64,000 nt of DNA from Pantoea nemavictus (GTDB lineage Bacteria > Pseudomonadota > Gammaproteobacteria > Enterobacterales > Enterobacteriaceae): NCBI RefSeq assembly GCF_037479095.1, contig NZ_JBBGZW010000001.1, forward strand, positions 3,100,001 through 3,164,000, given 5' to 3'. Below, piece after piece: positions 8,330 to 19,583 of the stretch. The notes beneath the pieces were generated by a model. It saw only the letters and a program-made list of their open reading frames with translations, was not told the DNA's origin and did no database searches. Position 1 is the first letter of the stretch. Each line of letters opens with the position of its first letter. The position numbers and the translations under genes were made by a program.

Positions 8330-8361
8330 TAGCTACCGTCTTGAACGTCAAACGGTAGCTA
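8330..8361. repeat. 10-bp stem hairpin after the GGDEF-EAL gene
   Basis: TAGCTACCGT (8330-8339) and ACGGTAGCTA (8352-8361) are a perfect inverted repeat with a 12-base loop. It lies 13 bases after the stop of the c-di-GMP gene and just beyond the stop of the tiny reverse-strand gene. No T-run follows on either strand, so it may stabilise mRNA ends or act as a weak terminator for both genes. Confidence 0.5.
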
Positions 8362-8377
8362 CAAATGTGCCTTACGA

Positions 8378-8443
8378 CTAACGCACTCTAATGGCAACAA
8401 AAGTCATCAGCGCGGCGAAGCCGACAAAAATAACCAGTTCCAT
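8378..8443 (-). CDS. Very small membrane protein, 21 residues
   Basis: A 21-codon frame starting ATG 8443 with a textbook ribosome site: GGAGG five bases before the ATG (CCTCC at 8449-8453 on the top strand). The product begins MELVIFVGFAALMTFVAI and ends in RVR: a single hydrophobic helix with an acidic residue at the outside end and basic residues at the inside end. This fits a minimal inner-membrane protein with its C-terminus in the cytoplasm. I do not recognise it. It is antiparallel to the GGDEF-EAL gene and ends near the 8330-8361 hairpin. The ribosome site and the clean helix are the evidence; no homology could be tested. Confidence 0.5.
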   Translation of the reverse strand: MELVIFVGFAALMTFVAIRVR

Positions 8444-8653
8444 AATCGCCTCCAACTCAGAAAATTCTTAGTTAATTGTAGTGTCTGGCAGATTGATTTT
8501 TAGACAGCTTGTGCGATTAATCCTAATTTATGCGAAGAAGATCGCGCTTTTTCCCTCATTTCTGCGACCAATCTGCTGTAAAAGTTTCCGTTTCACGGTC
8601 ACGCTTTGCTACTCTCAGAAACCGGTTGTCTATTAATCCAGGAGGAGAAACTT

Positions 8654-8953
8654 GTGACCCATTATGGAAAAGCGCTACTGGTTACGGCCTTTTTTGCCCT
8701 GACCGCTTGCCAGTCTGCCAGCAAACCTGACACCAGCGCGGCGGCCAGCCACGATCCCGAAACCGATCAGTGCGGCGCATCGCAATATCAAAACTATGTA
8801 GGGCAGCCGCTATCGGCGCTCGACAATAAGCGCTTTGAAGTCCCGGTGCGTGCTATACCGTGGAATTCAGCGGTAACGATGGATTTCAATCTGCGTCGGG
8901 TAAATTTCGCGGCGGATCAGAGCGGTAAGATTTCCCGGGTGTACTGCGGTTAA
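8654..8953 (+). CDS. Peptidase inhibitor I78 family lipoprotein
   Basis: Periplasm-facing lipoprotein of 99 residues, started at GTG 8654, where GGAGGAGAAA gives a strong ribosome site; the longer upstream frame has none. Lipobox LTAC puts the lipidated cysteine at residue 19 (CQSASK). The mature part matches the I78 inhibitor family: DQCGASQYQNYVGQPLSAL, then VPVRAIPWNSAVTMDFNLRRVNFAADQSGKISRVYCG, with the two cysteines that form the family disulphide. Relatives inhibit serine proteases of the subtilisin/chymotrypsin type. Target here is unknown. A possible small RNA and a strong terminator follow. Confidence 0.85.
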   Translation: MTHYGKALLVTAFFALTACQSASKPDTSAAASHDPETDQCGASQYQNYVGQPLSALDNKRFEVPVRAIPWNSAVTMDFNLRRVNFAADQSGKISRVYCG

Positions 8954-8984
8954 CACCAAAACGACATTGCATTGTCATCTGGCT

Positions 8985-9090
8985 GTCACAGCGCCGGGCG
9001 AGGATAGCTGCGCACTACGGAGATTTCCTCGTCACTCTCGAATATGCAATGCTCGTCTTATTTCTTCCCGCTACGGCGGGAATTTTTTTA
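8985..9090 (+). ncRNA. Possible small RNA ending at a strong terminator
   Basis: About 100 bases of non-coding sequence between two same-strand genes end in a strong Rho-independent terminator (9065-9090). The stretch GCGCACTACGGAGATTTCC at about 9009-9027 looks like an unpaired seed region, and the terminator tail has seven Ts, as Hfq-binding RNAs do. A promoter is not clear; CTGTCA...TAGCTG before ~9010 is weak. It could instead be only the 3' untranslated region of the I78 gene. The 5' end is a guess. Confidence 0.3.
9065..9090 (+). terminator. Rho-independent terminator
   Basis: TTCCCGC, loop TACG, GCGGGAA, then seven Ts. A stable hairpin with a UNCG-like loop and a T-run in the plus direction ends transcription from the I78 lipoprotein gene or from a small RNA. 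Confidence 0.9.
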
Positions 9091-9124
9091 TCTTTCGGCC
9101 TGCAAAGCTGATTGAGGAGTGATG

Positions 9125-9442
9125 ATGAAAAAGAGCGGAACGTTGCTGCTGTTAACGCTGTTATTAAGCCCGCTGGCGAATGCCTCGAGCGAAGCGGCGT
9201 GGCAGCAAAACGACAAAAATATGCAGCAAAGCTGCCTCAAGGCCAGTGGCCTGAAGACAGCTAAAGTGGTGGGTAAGCCGATTCAGTATGATGACCGCGT
9301 GGGTTTTGATGCGCTGCTGCTGGAGGGGCGCTATCCGCAAAAGCACATGAAAAACCAGCTCGGCCGCGAACTGTGCCTGTACCAGCGTCAGAGCGGCAAA
9401 GCGTTTGTCAGCGAAGCCGACCATCTGCGTGCGGTAAAATAG
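9125..9442 (+). CDS. Exported protein of unknown function, 105 residues
   Basis: Secreted or periplasmic protein. Three start codons lie in tandem (GTG 9119, ATG 9122, ATG 9125); the last is best spaced from GAGGAG at 9114-9119. The N-terminus MKKSGTLLLLTLLLSPLANA is a signal peptide with an Ala-x-Ala-like cleavage near residue 20. The mature part (SSEAAWQQNDKNMQQSCLKA ... GRELCLYQRQ) has two cysteines that can pair, and a beta-rich C-terminal half with ALLLEGRYPQ. I do not recognise the family. A terminator lies just upstream, so it has its own promoter. It converges with the AriR-like gene, 12 bases apart. Confidence 0.75.
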   Translation: MKKSGTLLLLTLLLSPLANASSEAAWQQNDKNMQQSCLKASGLKTAKVVGKPIQYDDRVGFDALLLEGRYPQKHMKNQLGRELCLYQRQSGKAFVSEADHLRAVK

Positions 9443-9454
9443 TGCCGTGGGCCG

Positions 9455-9706
9455 CTACTTCTGCGGCCCCGATTCCAGCAGTTTCGCCAGCAGATTGCGA
9501 TAACTCTGCAGCTGCTGTTCATCTCCTTCAAATTCCAGCTTGTCGATCACCCGCGCAATAATCGCTTTGCTGGTGGCAGGCTGCCCGTCATCCATCAGTT
9601 CGCGCATGATCGCCGCCAACACATCGCTTTCATGCGGTGCATGCCAGGCGGGGCTATTGAAGTAGTCGGTAATCGCCCGACTGGCGCTGTTTGGCTGGGT
9701 TCTCAT
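9455..9706 (-). CDS. AriR/YmgB-like biofilm and acid-stress regulatory protein
   Basis: Small helical protein of 83 residues, started at ATG 9706 because of GGAGG just upstream (TGCGGAGGTCAGCT); a longer frame to 9727 overlaps that site. The pattern ITDYFNSPAW...ESDVLAAIMRELMDDG...SKAIIARVIDKLEFEGDEQQLQSYRNLLAKLL resembles the YmgB/AriR/YcgZ family, which in E. coli are small connector proteins repressing biofilm formation and acting on acid resistance through the Rcs/BluR network. Those genes are controlled by blue light in E. coli; nothing like that is seen here. It stands alone, facing the exported protein gene. The family call rests on pattern similarity over about 60 residues. Confidence 0.7.
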   Translation of the reverse strand: MRTQPNSASRAITDYFNSPAWHAPHESDVLAAIMRELMDDGQPATSKAIIARVIDKLEFEGDEQQLQSYRNLLAKLLESGPQK

Positions 9707-10086
9707 AGCTGACCTCCGCAGAGACAACGATGCCCGCCGCCAGATAATGGCAGCATGGGGAAATATGGGTTAATCATGCGGACTGTCCAGAACGGGCAGC
9801 ACGTCGCCAGTGATCACTGGTGGTTTTTTAAACATAGATGCGGTGATGAATAATGTCAGTAACGAGTAGACATATTTTTTCACGTTTGCCGGGCGTTGCG
9901 ATGCGCTTATCTTGCGGCAGGCATTGTTTCAGCACATAAAGACACTAAAAAACGGGCTTCTGACATGATTTGCTGTGAGCAGAATCACGCTCAACAGCGG
10001 AAAACTGCGTTTTTTACCCCATGCCATGTTTTGCCGTCCGGTAATGTTACGAGATTGTTAGACTTAAGCCTCGTTCTATTCTGCTG
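9707..10086. other. 380-base gap with a perfect palindrome, upstream of mdtG
   Basis: No convincing gene. CCAGTGATCACTGG at 9807-9820 is a perfect 14-base palindrome with no loop, followed by TGG and six Ts (9824-9829). Without a loop it is more like an operator than a terminator. An ATG frame of 63 codons at 9896-10087 lacks a ribosome site and family features. Promoters for the AriR-like gene (leftward) and mdtG (rightward) must lie here. Confidence 0.5.
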
Positions 10087-14456
<4,370 letters not shown>

Positions 14457-14674
14457 GCGTGAAATTGCCTCGTCTGTAAAGCCATCTGCCGCGATTTTGC
14501 GCGCTGAGTGGCAGGCCGTGATGGCGCCTCTGTGATGTTTTAGCCGCTTTAGTGCCAGTAAATTGTTAAGCGTGGTGAGCGGAGATGAATAGCGCCGGGT
14601 TGCGGAGAATTCTGTATTGTCGCGCCCGGTGCGGCCTCATACACTCAGCCCGATTTCACCATTCCGAGGTAATT

Positions 14675-14821
14675 ATGGTTCGTATTATTAAATTCGCCGC
14701 AGTTGCGGCACTGGTCACCGCGCTGAGCGGTTGCATTTTCCCACCTCCGGGCGGCGGCTGGGGCGGCGGTCATGGGCATGGCGGTGGCGGGCCGGGACGT
14801 GGCTTTATGGGGCCGCAATAA
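14675..14821 (+). CDS. Gly/His-rich small lipoprotein, 48 residues
   Basis: Short lipoprotein starting at ATG 14675 with GAGG nine bases before. The signal MVRIIKFAAVAALVTALSGC has lipobox LSGC, lipidated Cys at residue 20. The mature 29 residues (IFPPPGGGWGGGHGHGGGGP then GRGFMGPQ) are almost all Gly, Pro and His, so unstructured, and could bind metal through the HGH segment. Similar tiny Gly-rich lipoproteins are common in Pantoea and Erwinia, but I know no function. A longer in-frame start at 14585 has no support. Confidence 0.75.
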   Translation: MVRIIKFAAVAALVTALSGCIFPPPGGGWGGGHGHGGGGPGRGFMGPQ

Positions 14822-14851
14822 TGAGCGCCAGCGTTAATTAATTTAGCCAGC

Positions 14852-14893
14852 GAAACGTTTCAATAAATAAAGGACTCGCCAGTGAAACGTTTC
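14852..14893. promoter_or_regulatory. Two Cra-like sites upstream of iraP
   Basis: GAAACGTTTC occurs twice, at 14852-14861 and 14884-14893, 32 bases apart (about three helix turns). In context (GTGAAACGTTTCGC and, on the other strand, ATTGAAACGTTTCG) each matches the Cra/FruR consensus TGAAWCGNTTCA well; other LacI-family proteins bind similar cores. They lie 31 bases after the small lipoprotein gene and 137 before iraP. Confidence 0.55.
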
Positions 14894-15030
14894 GCCGTTA
14901 CATATTGATATTGCATCTCTTTTTTCGCGCTGCGGCTAATCTATTTTTTACGCAAAATACCGAATAATTGTTGTTGTTTTATTCCGCTCAATGCTAACGT
15001 CTGTTTTTCTTCTCTCATTGAGCTTGTCGC

Positions 15031-15285
15031 ATGAAAAACCTGATTGCGGAACTCCTTCTAAAGCTGGCTGAAAAAGAAGAAGAGTCTAAAGAATTAGTGG
15101 TTCAGGTAGAGGCGTTAGAGATCGTGGTCACCGCGATGCTGCGCAAACTGAACTCCGAACAATTCCATGAAATTGCCACCGGTATTAAATTAGCGATGCC
15201 GCCCGTGGCGCCTGCCGCTGAAACGCCTGATACCACCCTGCTGCGTAATTATGTAGAGAAGCTGCTGAACCATCCGCGGGTATAA
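15031..15285 (+). CDS. iraP: IraP, anti-adaptor that protects RpoS
   Basis: Small cytoplasmic coiled-coil protein, 84 residues (86 in E. coli). It binds RssB and stops delivery of sigma-S to ClpXP, raising RpoS when phosphate runs out. The N-terminal [20 protein letters not shown] and [15 protein letters not shown] match E. coli IraP nearly residue for residue, and the C-terminal [15 protein letters not shown] matches too; the middle (about residues 46-68) differs. The ribosome site is weak. In E. coli the next gene is phoA, then psiF; here psiF follows directly. Upstream Cra-like sites hint at carbon control in addition to the ppGpp control known in E. coli. Confidence 0.92.
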   Translation: MKNLIAELLLKLAEKEEESKELVVQVEALEIVVTAMLRKLNSEQFHEIATGIKLAMPPVAPAAETPDTTLLRNYVEKLLNHPRV

Positions 15286-15387
15286 AGATTTTCGCCTGTT
15301 TTTACCGGCGAATGTCGTTATCGATTTCTCGTATTGACTTATTCCGTGCCATGCTTAGTGGGCAATAATGCTATGGAGAATCCGGTA

Positions 15388-15690
15388 ATGAAATCGTGTC
15401 TTTTGGCAATAATGACAGCAGGCTTGCTGATTGCAGGCGGAGCGAGCGCGGCAGAGAAAACCGCGCAGCAGGAAAAAATGACCACGTGTAACCAAAGTGC
15501 CGGTACACAAAATCTGAAAGGCGATGCGCGTAAAAGCTTTATGAGTGACTGTCTGAAAAAAGACAGCAAAATGGGCAATATGACGCCGCAACAAATGAAG
15601 ATGAAAACCTGTAATGCTGATGCGGGCGATAAAAAGCTCACTGGCGATGCGCGTAAAACCTTTATGAGTTCATGTCTGAAGAAGAGCTGA
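15388..15690 (+). CDS. psiF: PsiF, phosphate-starvation-inducible periplasmic protein
   Basis: Secreted protein of 100 residues with a signal peptide (MKSCLLAIMTAGLLIAGGASA, cleavage after about residue 21). The mature part has two PsiF repeats, each with two cysteines and a KGDARKSFMSDCLKK-like block: TTCNQSAGTQNLKGDARKSF and KTCNADAGDKKLTGDARKTF. The start at 15388 is set by GGAG nine bases upstream; an upstream ATG at 15373 is less well placed. In E. coli psiF is cotranscribed with phoA as part of the Pho regulon; here phoA is missing and no clear Pho box is seen in the 100 bases before it. Function of the family is unknown. Confidence 0.9.
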   Translation: MKSCLLAIMTAGLLIAGGASAAEKTAQQEKMTTCNQSAGTQNLKGDARKSFMSDCLKKDSKMGNMTPQQMKMKTCNADAGDKKLTGDARKTFMSSCLKKS

Positions 15691-15746
15691 TTTAATTATT
15701 GGCTGAAGTGCGCGATGCCTTTAGATAACGGCAGCTGAAATATATT

Positions 15747-15780
15747 AAGGGTTCATGGTTATCATGAACCCTTTCTTATT
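15747..15780 (+). terminator. Terminator after psiF
   Basis: AAGGGTTCATG (15747-15757), five-base loop, CATGAACCCTT (15763-15773), followed by TCTTATT. An 11-bp perfect stem with a T-rich tail. Confidence 0.85.
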
Positions 15781-15887
15781 GCAGTTAACCGCAGCATGGA
15801 TATATTCAGGTTTACTTATCACGTCAGAGGAAAAACTCATACCAGGATGTTCATCACAAAAACGCCGCCACAACGCTGGCAGGATGC

Positions 15888-15910
15888 ATTAGTCCTAAAT
15901 AATGACTAAT
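15888..15910. promoter_or_regulatory. Inverted repeat before the amino-sugar operon
   Basis: ATTAGTC (15888-15894) and GACTAAT (15904-15910) with nine bases between form a perfect inverted repeat 71 bases before the symporter start. Size and place suit an operator for a dimeric regulator; no regulator gene is next to the operon. Confidence 0.4.
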
Positions 15911-15980
15911 TAAGTCAAATCCGCTCAATCCCTGCGAAGCCAGACCGTTCGTTGGGCAGCCTTTATCTGTGGAGTCTGCT

Positions 15981-17504
15981 ATGAATGTGCTTGATTATGC
16001 TGTGATGGCGCTGTACGCGCTGATGATTGTGGCTATTACCCTGTGGGCGATGCGCAAGGTGGGCAGCACGCGCGATTTTTTTGCCGCCGGTGGAAAAATG
16101 CCGTGGTGGTTGTCGGGCGTGTCGCATCACATGTCGGGCTACAGCGCTGCGGTATTCGTGGCTTACGCGGCGGTAGCTTACAACATGGGCATCACCATCT
16201 ATTTCTGGTGGGCCTTCCCGATAGCCATCGCCGTGCTGATTGGCTCGCGTCTCTTTGCCCCGCGCTGGGCGCGACTGCGCATTTATATGAACATCGAATC
16301 GCCGATGGAATATCTCGCCACGCGCTATAACCTGCCAACGCAGATGGTGCTGGCGTGGAGCGGGGTGCTGCTGAAAACCTTCGATGTCGGCGCGAAGTGG
16401 GCGGCGATTGCGGTGATTATCAACGTTTTCACCGGGCTCGATCCGCTGATAGGTATTTGTGTTTCCGGGGCGCTCAGCTTGTTTTACACCGTGATGGGCG
16501 GCTTGTGGGCCGATGCCTGCAACGATTTCGGTCAGTTTGTGGTGCAGTTTGTCGCCGCCATTGTAATGGTGGTGGCGGTGGCGATGCATCTTGGCGGTTT
16601 TGGCGAGCTGTTCACCATTTGGCAGCGGCTGCCGCCAACCCATACGCAGATCATTCAGGAACCCTATACCCTCGGCTTTGTGCTCGCCTATTTCGTCATC
16701 TATACCCTGAGTTACAACGGCGGTACCTGGAATCTGGCACAGCGCTTTATTGCTGCGCCCGCCGGCCGCGATGCCCGCAAAGCGGCGCTGCTCTCCTCGG
16801 CTCTCTATCTTATCTGGCCGTTAATTCTGTTCTGGCCGATGTGGGCAGCGCCGCTGCTGTTTCCTGGCCTGAGCGATCCGTCGCGCTCTTATTCGATGAT
16901 GGCGATGGAACTGCTGCCGAATGGCTTAGTAGGGCTGGTGCTGGTGGCGATGTTCACGCATACGCTATCGATGACCTCCTCTGATGCCAACGCCATTACT
17001 GCCGTCGTCACGCGCGATATTCTGCCGGGCATGCTGCCGAGGCGCTTTCAGCGCGGTAAAAGTTCGCTGCTGGTGGCGCGACTCACCGCCTTTCTGTTCA
17101 TTATCACCACGCTGGTGATTGCCATGAACGCCAGCCATTTCGGCGGCGTGCTGTCACTGCTGATCGTCTGGTTTGGTGGTCTGGTCGGTCCGATATCAAT
17201 CCCGATGCTGCTCGGACTGCTACCGGCTTTTCGTCGTAGCGGTAGCGCCGCCGCGCTGGTGAGTTGGGCGGTGGGGGTTGGCACCTTCTTCTGCGTGAAA
17301 TTTATCTTTACCGATGTCAGCACCGCAACGGTGGTGGCTGCGCCGGTGATGTCATCGCTGATGCTGTTTATCGCCATGGGTTGGCTGCGCCGTGCGCCGG
17401 TTCGCCCGGAAGTGGATCAGCTGCTGAATGCCCTGAATCAGGATCAGGATGCGACCGCCGATAAGCGCTGGCCGCAGAAAACCAATGTTTCTCAGGAGGG
17501 ATAA
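15981..17504 (+). CDS. Sodium:solute symporter (SSS family), amino-sugar operon
   Basis: Inner-membrane Na+-coupled importer, 507 residues from ATG 15981 (GGAG six bases upstream; a GTG at 15969 is less likely). About 13 helices. SSS marks: RDFFAAGGKMPWWLSGVSHHMSGYSA at the first pair of helices, YLATRYNLPTQM, the sodium-site region TLSYNGGTWNLAQRFIAAP, and TLSMTSSDANAITAVVTRDI. The C-terminus is a soluble tail (NQDQDATADKRWP). Its stop is one base before the NagB-like start, so it is the first gene of an operon with two amino-sugar phosphate enzymes; the cargo is therefore probably an N-acetylated amino sugar or a related glycan sugar. This is context inference. Confidence 0.88.
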   Translation: MNVLDYAVMALYALMIVAITLWAMRKVGSTRDFFAAGGKMPWWLSGVSHHMSGYSAAVFVAYAAVAYNMGITIYFWWAFPIAIAVLIGSRLFAPRWARLRIYMNIESPMEYLATRYNLPTQMVLAWSGVLLKTFDVGAKWAAIAVIINVFTGLDPLIGICVSGALSLFYTVMGGLWADACNDFGQFVVQFVAAIVMVVAVAMHLGGFGELFTIWQRLPPTHTQIIQEPYTLGFVLAYFVIYTLSYNGGTWNLAQRFIAAPAGRDARKAALLSSALYLIWPLILFWPMWAAPLLFPGLSDPSRSYSMMAMELLPNGLVGLVLVAMFTHTLSMTSSDANAITAVVTRDILPGMLPRRFQRGKSSLLVARLTAFLFIITTLVIAMNASHFGGVLSLLIVWFGGLVGPISIPMLLGLLPAFRRSGSAAALVSWAVGVGTFFCVKFIFTDVSTATVVAAPVMSSLMLFIAMGWLRRAPVRPEVDQLLNALNQDQDATADKRWPQKTNVSQEG

Positions 17505-17505
17505 C

Positions 17506-18279
17506 ATGACGCTATTACAACAGGGAAAAAAGGATCGTTTGGAGGTTAAACGCTTCGCCAGTCGCGCTGCGCTAGGCGCTGAGGCAGCCCAGGACGTGGC
17601 GATGTATCTGCGCCAGCGGCTGAGTGCACAACGGCTGGTGCGTATGGTGTTTGCCGCTGCGCCGTCGCAAAACGAGTTTCTTGCCGCGCTGGCTGCGGCG
17701 CCGGACATCGACTGGTCACGCATTCACGCCTTACACATGGATGAATACATCGGACTTGATCCCGCTGCGCCGCAGCGTTTCAGCCAGTTTCTGCGTCAGC
17801 ACCTGTTTGATGAGGTGCGGCCGGGCGAAGTCCATCTGATTCCCTCCAGCGGCGATCCGGCGGCAATCTGTTCTGCGTACAGTCAACAGCTTAACGCCGC
17901 GCCGATTGATGTGGTGTGTCTGGGGATTGGCGAGAACGGCCACTTAGCCTTTAACGATCCGCCGGTGGCAGACTTCAGCGATCCTTACAGCGTTAAGGTG
18001 GTGCAACTGGATGATGCATGCCGCCAGCAGCAGGTCAACGATGGCTGTTTTGCCACCTTCGCAGCGGTGCCGACGCATGCGGTGACGCTGACCATTCCGG
18101 CCTTGATGAGCGGGGCGCGCCTGTTCTGCATGGTGCCGGGCGCCAGCAAACGTGCGGCGGTGCAGGCAACGCTCAATGACGCTATCTCCACGGCTTGTCC
18201 GGCAACCCGGCTGCGCCAGCATCCGCACTGCACGCTGTATACCGATAGCGCTGCCTGCCCGGAGGTGACATTTGACTAA
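17506..18279 (+). CDS. NagB-family aminosugar-6-phosphate deaminase/isomerase
   Basis: Cytoplasmic enzyme of 257 residues converting an amino-sugar 6-phosphate, typically glucosamine-6-P, to the ketose phosphate and ammonia. AGGAGG fixes the start at 17506. Family marks: ALHMDEYIGLDPAAPQRFSQFLR with the catalytic Asp, and CLGIGENGHLAFNDPP with the Asp/His/Glu set around GIGENGH. E. coli NagB is 266 residues and has an allosteric GlcNAc6P site; this one diverges from NagB outside the motifs, so it may act on another amino sugar, as AgaI-type paralogs do. It lies between the symporter and the NagA-like gene, overlapping the latter by eight bases. Confidence 0.85.
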   Translation: MTLLQQGKKDRLEVKRFASRAALGAEAAQDVAMYLRQRLSAQRLVRMVFAAAPSQNEFLAALAAAPDIDWSRIHALHMDEYIGLDPAAPQRFSQFLRQHLFDEVRPGEVHLIPSSGDPAAICSAYSQQLNAAPIDVVCLGIGENGHLAFNDPPVADFSDPYSVKVVQLDDACRQQQVNDGCFATFAAVPTHAVTLTIPALMSGARLFCMVPGASKRAAVQATLNDAISTACPATRLRQHPHCTLYTDSAACPEVTFD

Positions 18280-19438
18280 CGCCATTTTGCGCGGCCGTGA
18301 TTACCGCACGCTGCAACCCATCGAGCTGGAAATTCAGCACGGCAGCATTGCTGAGGTGCGCGCGCTGAGCGCACTCGATGACGATATTATCCTCGCGCCG
18401 GGTTTTGTCGACCTGCAGGTCAACGGTTTTCAGGGCGTCGATTTCAACCACTTTACTTTTAGTGAGCAGGATGTACTGCACGCCACGCGCGCGCTGTGGC
18501 AGCAGGGCGTGACCAGCTATTTGCCGACGGTAATCACTGCCAGTCCGCTAGAGATTACGCACGCGATGCAGCGGCTGGCCAGCGCTTGCCAGCAGCATCC
18601 TGAGGTGGCGCGTGCGGTGCCGGGTTTTCATCTGGAAGGTCCCTTTCTGTCGCCAGAAGATGGACCGCGTGGTGCGCACCCGCGCGAGGCGATTCGCGCG
18701 CCGGATATCGCGCTGTTCGATAGCTGGCAGCAGGCGGCGCAGCGGCGCATCCGGCTGTTAACGCTGTCGCCGGAGTGGCCGCAAAGCGACGCGCTGATCC
18801 GGCATTGCGTGGCGCAGCAGGTGCGCGTTGCGATTGGTCATACTGCGGCAACCTCTGAGCAGATTCGCGCAGCGGTAACTGCCGGCGCTACGCTTTCCAC
18901 CCATCTCGGCAACGGCGCGCATCTGCAGCTGCCGCGGCATCCAAATTACATCTGGCAGCAGCTGGCTGAAGATGCGCTGACGGCCACGCTGATTGCAGAT
19001 GGCGACCATCTGCCGCCGGACGTGCTGAAAGTGTTTTTGCGCGCCAAAGGCGAGCAGGCGCTGCTGGTCAGTGACGTGACGTCCTTCGCTGGGCAGCCAC
19101 CGGGCATTTATCACACTGCCATCGGTGGCCGCGTGCAGCTTAGCGCCAGCGGTCGTTTGAGTCTGGCGGATGCGCCGCAGTTGCTGGCGGGTTCAGCGCG
19201 CGGGCTACTGGACGGGGTCAACTTCCTGCTGCGCGAGAAGTTGGTTCCGCTGGCGCAAGCCATTGAGATGGCATCGATACGGCCAGCGTGCCAACTCGCT
19301 CTGCCGCAGCAACAGGGTTTGGCTGCCGGAGCGCCCGCCGATCTGCTGCTGCTGGCACCGCAAACGGATGGCAGCGTGCAGCTGCGCGGCTGTGTAAAAC
19401 AGGGCGAGTGCGTGTGGCGACATGACGCAGCGGCCTGA
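18272..19438 (+). CDS. NagA-family N-acetyl-aminosugar-6-phosphate deacetylase
   Basis: Metal-dependent amidohydrolase, 388 residues, expected to remove acetate from an N-acetyl-amino-sugar 6-phosphate before the NagB-like step. Seen: GFVDLQVNGFQGVDFNHF, the metal-binding Glu in HLEGPFLSPEDGPRGAHP, the metal histidines in RVAIGHTAAT and STHLGNGAH, IADGDHLPP, and catalytic Asp in LLVSDVTSFAG. The active-site segments follow NagA, while the sequence between is divergent (THLGNGAHLQLPRH instead of THLYNAM), which suggests a different sugar from the housekeeping nag operon. It overlaps the NagB-like gene by eight bases and ends the operon. No sugar kinase is present. Confidence 0.85.
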   Translation: MTNAILRGRDYRTLQPIELEIQHGSIAEVRALSALDDDIILAPGFVDLQVNGFQGVDFNHFTFSEQDVLHATRALWQQGVTSYLPTVITASPLEITHAMQRLASACQQHPEVARAVPGFHLEGPFLSPEDGPRGAHPREAIRAPDIALFDSWQQAAQRRIRLLTLSPEWPQSDALIRHCVAQQVRVAIGHTAATSEQIRAAVTAGATLSTHLGNGAHLQLPRHPNYIWQQLAEDALTATLIADGDHLPPDVLKVFLRAKGEQALLVSDVTSFAGQPPGIYHTAIGGRVQLSASGRLSLADAPQLLAGSARGLLDGVNFLLREKLVPLAQAIEMASIRPACQLALPQQQGLAAGAPADLLLLAPQTDGSVQLRGCVKQGECVWRHDAAA

Positions 19439-19583
19439 CAATCGCAGATTATCTTTTACTATTTAACAACCAGTTAGCTACCGTTGCGCTTTGTTATTGC
19501 GGACAAATCACCACGCTTTGCCAGGCTTACTCTTTGTAGGGATTTGCTGTCTACATCAAAAACCAGAAGAAAGGAGGCCTATC

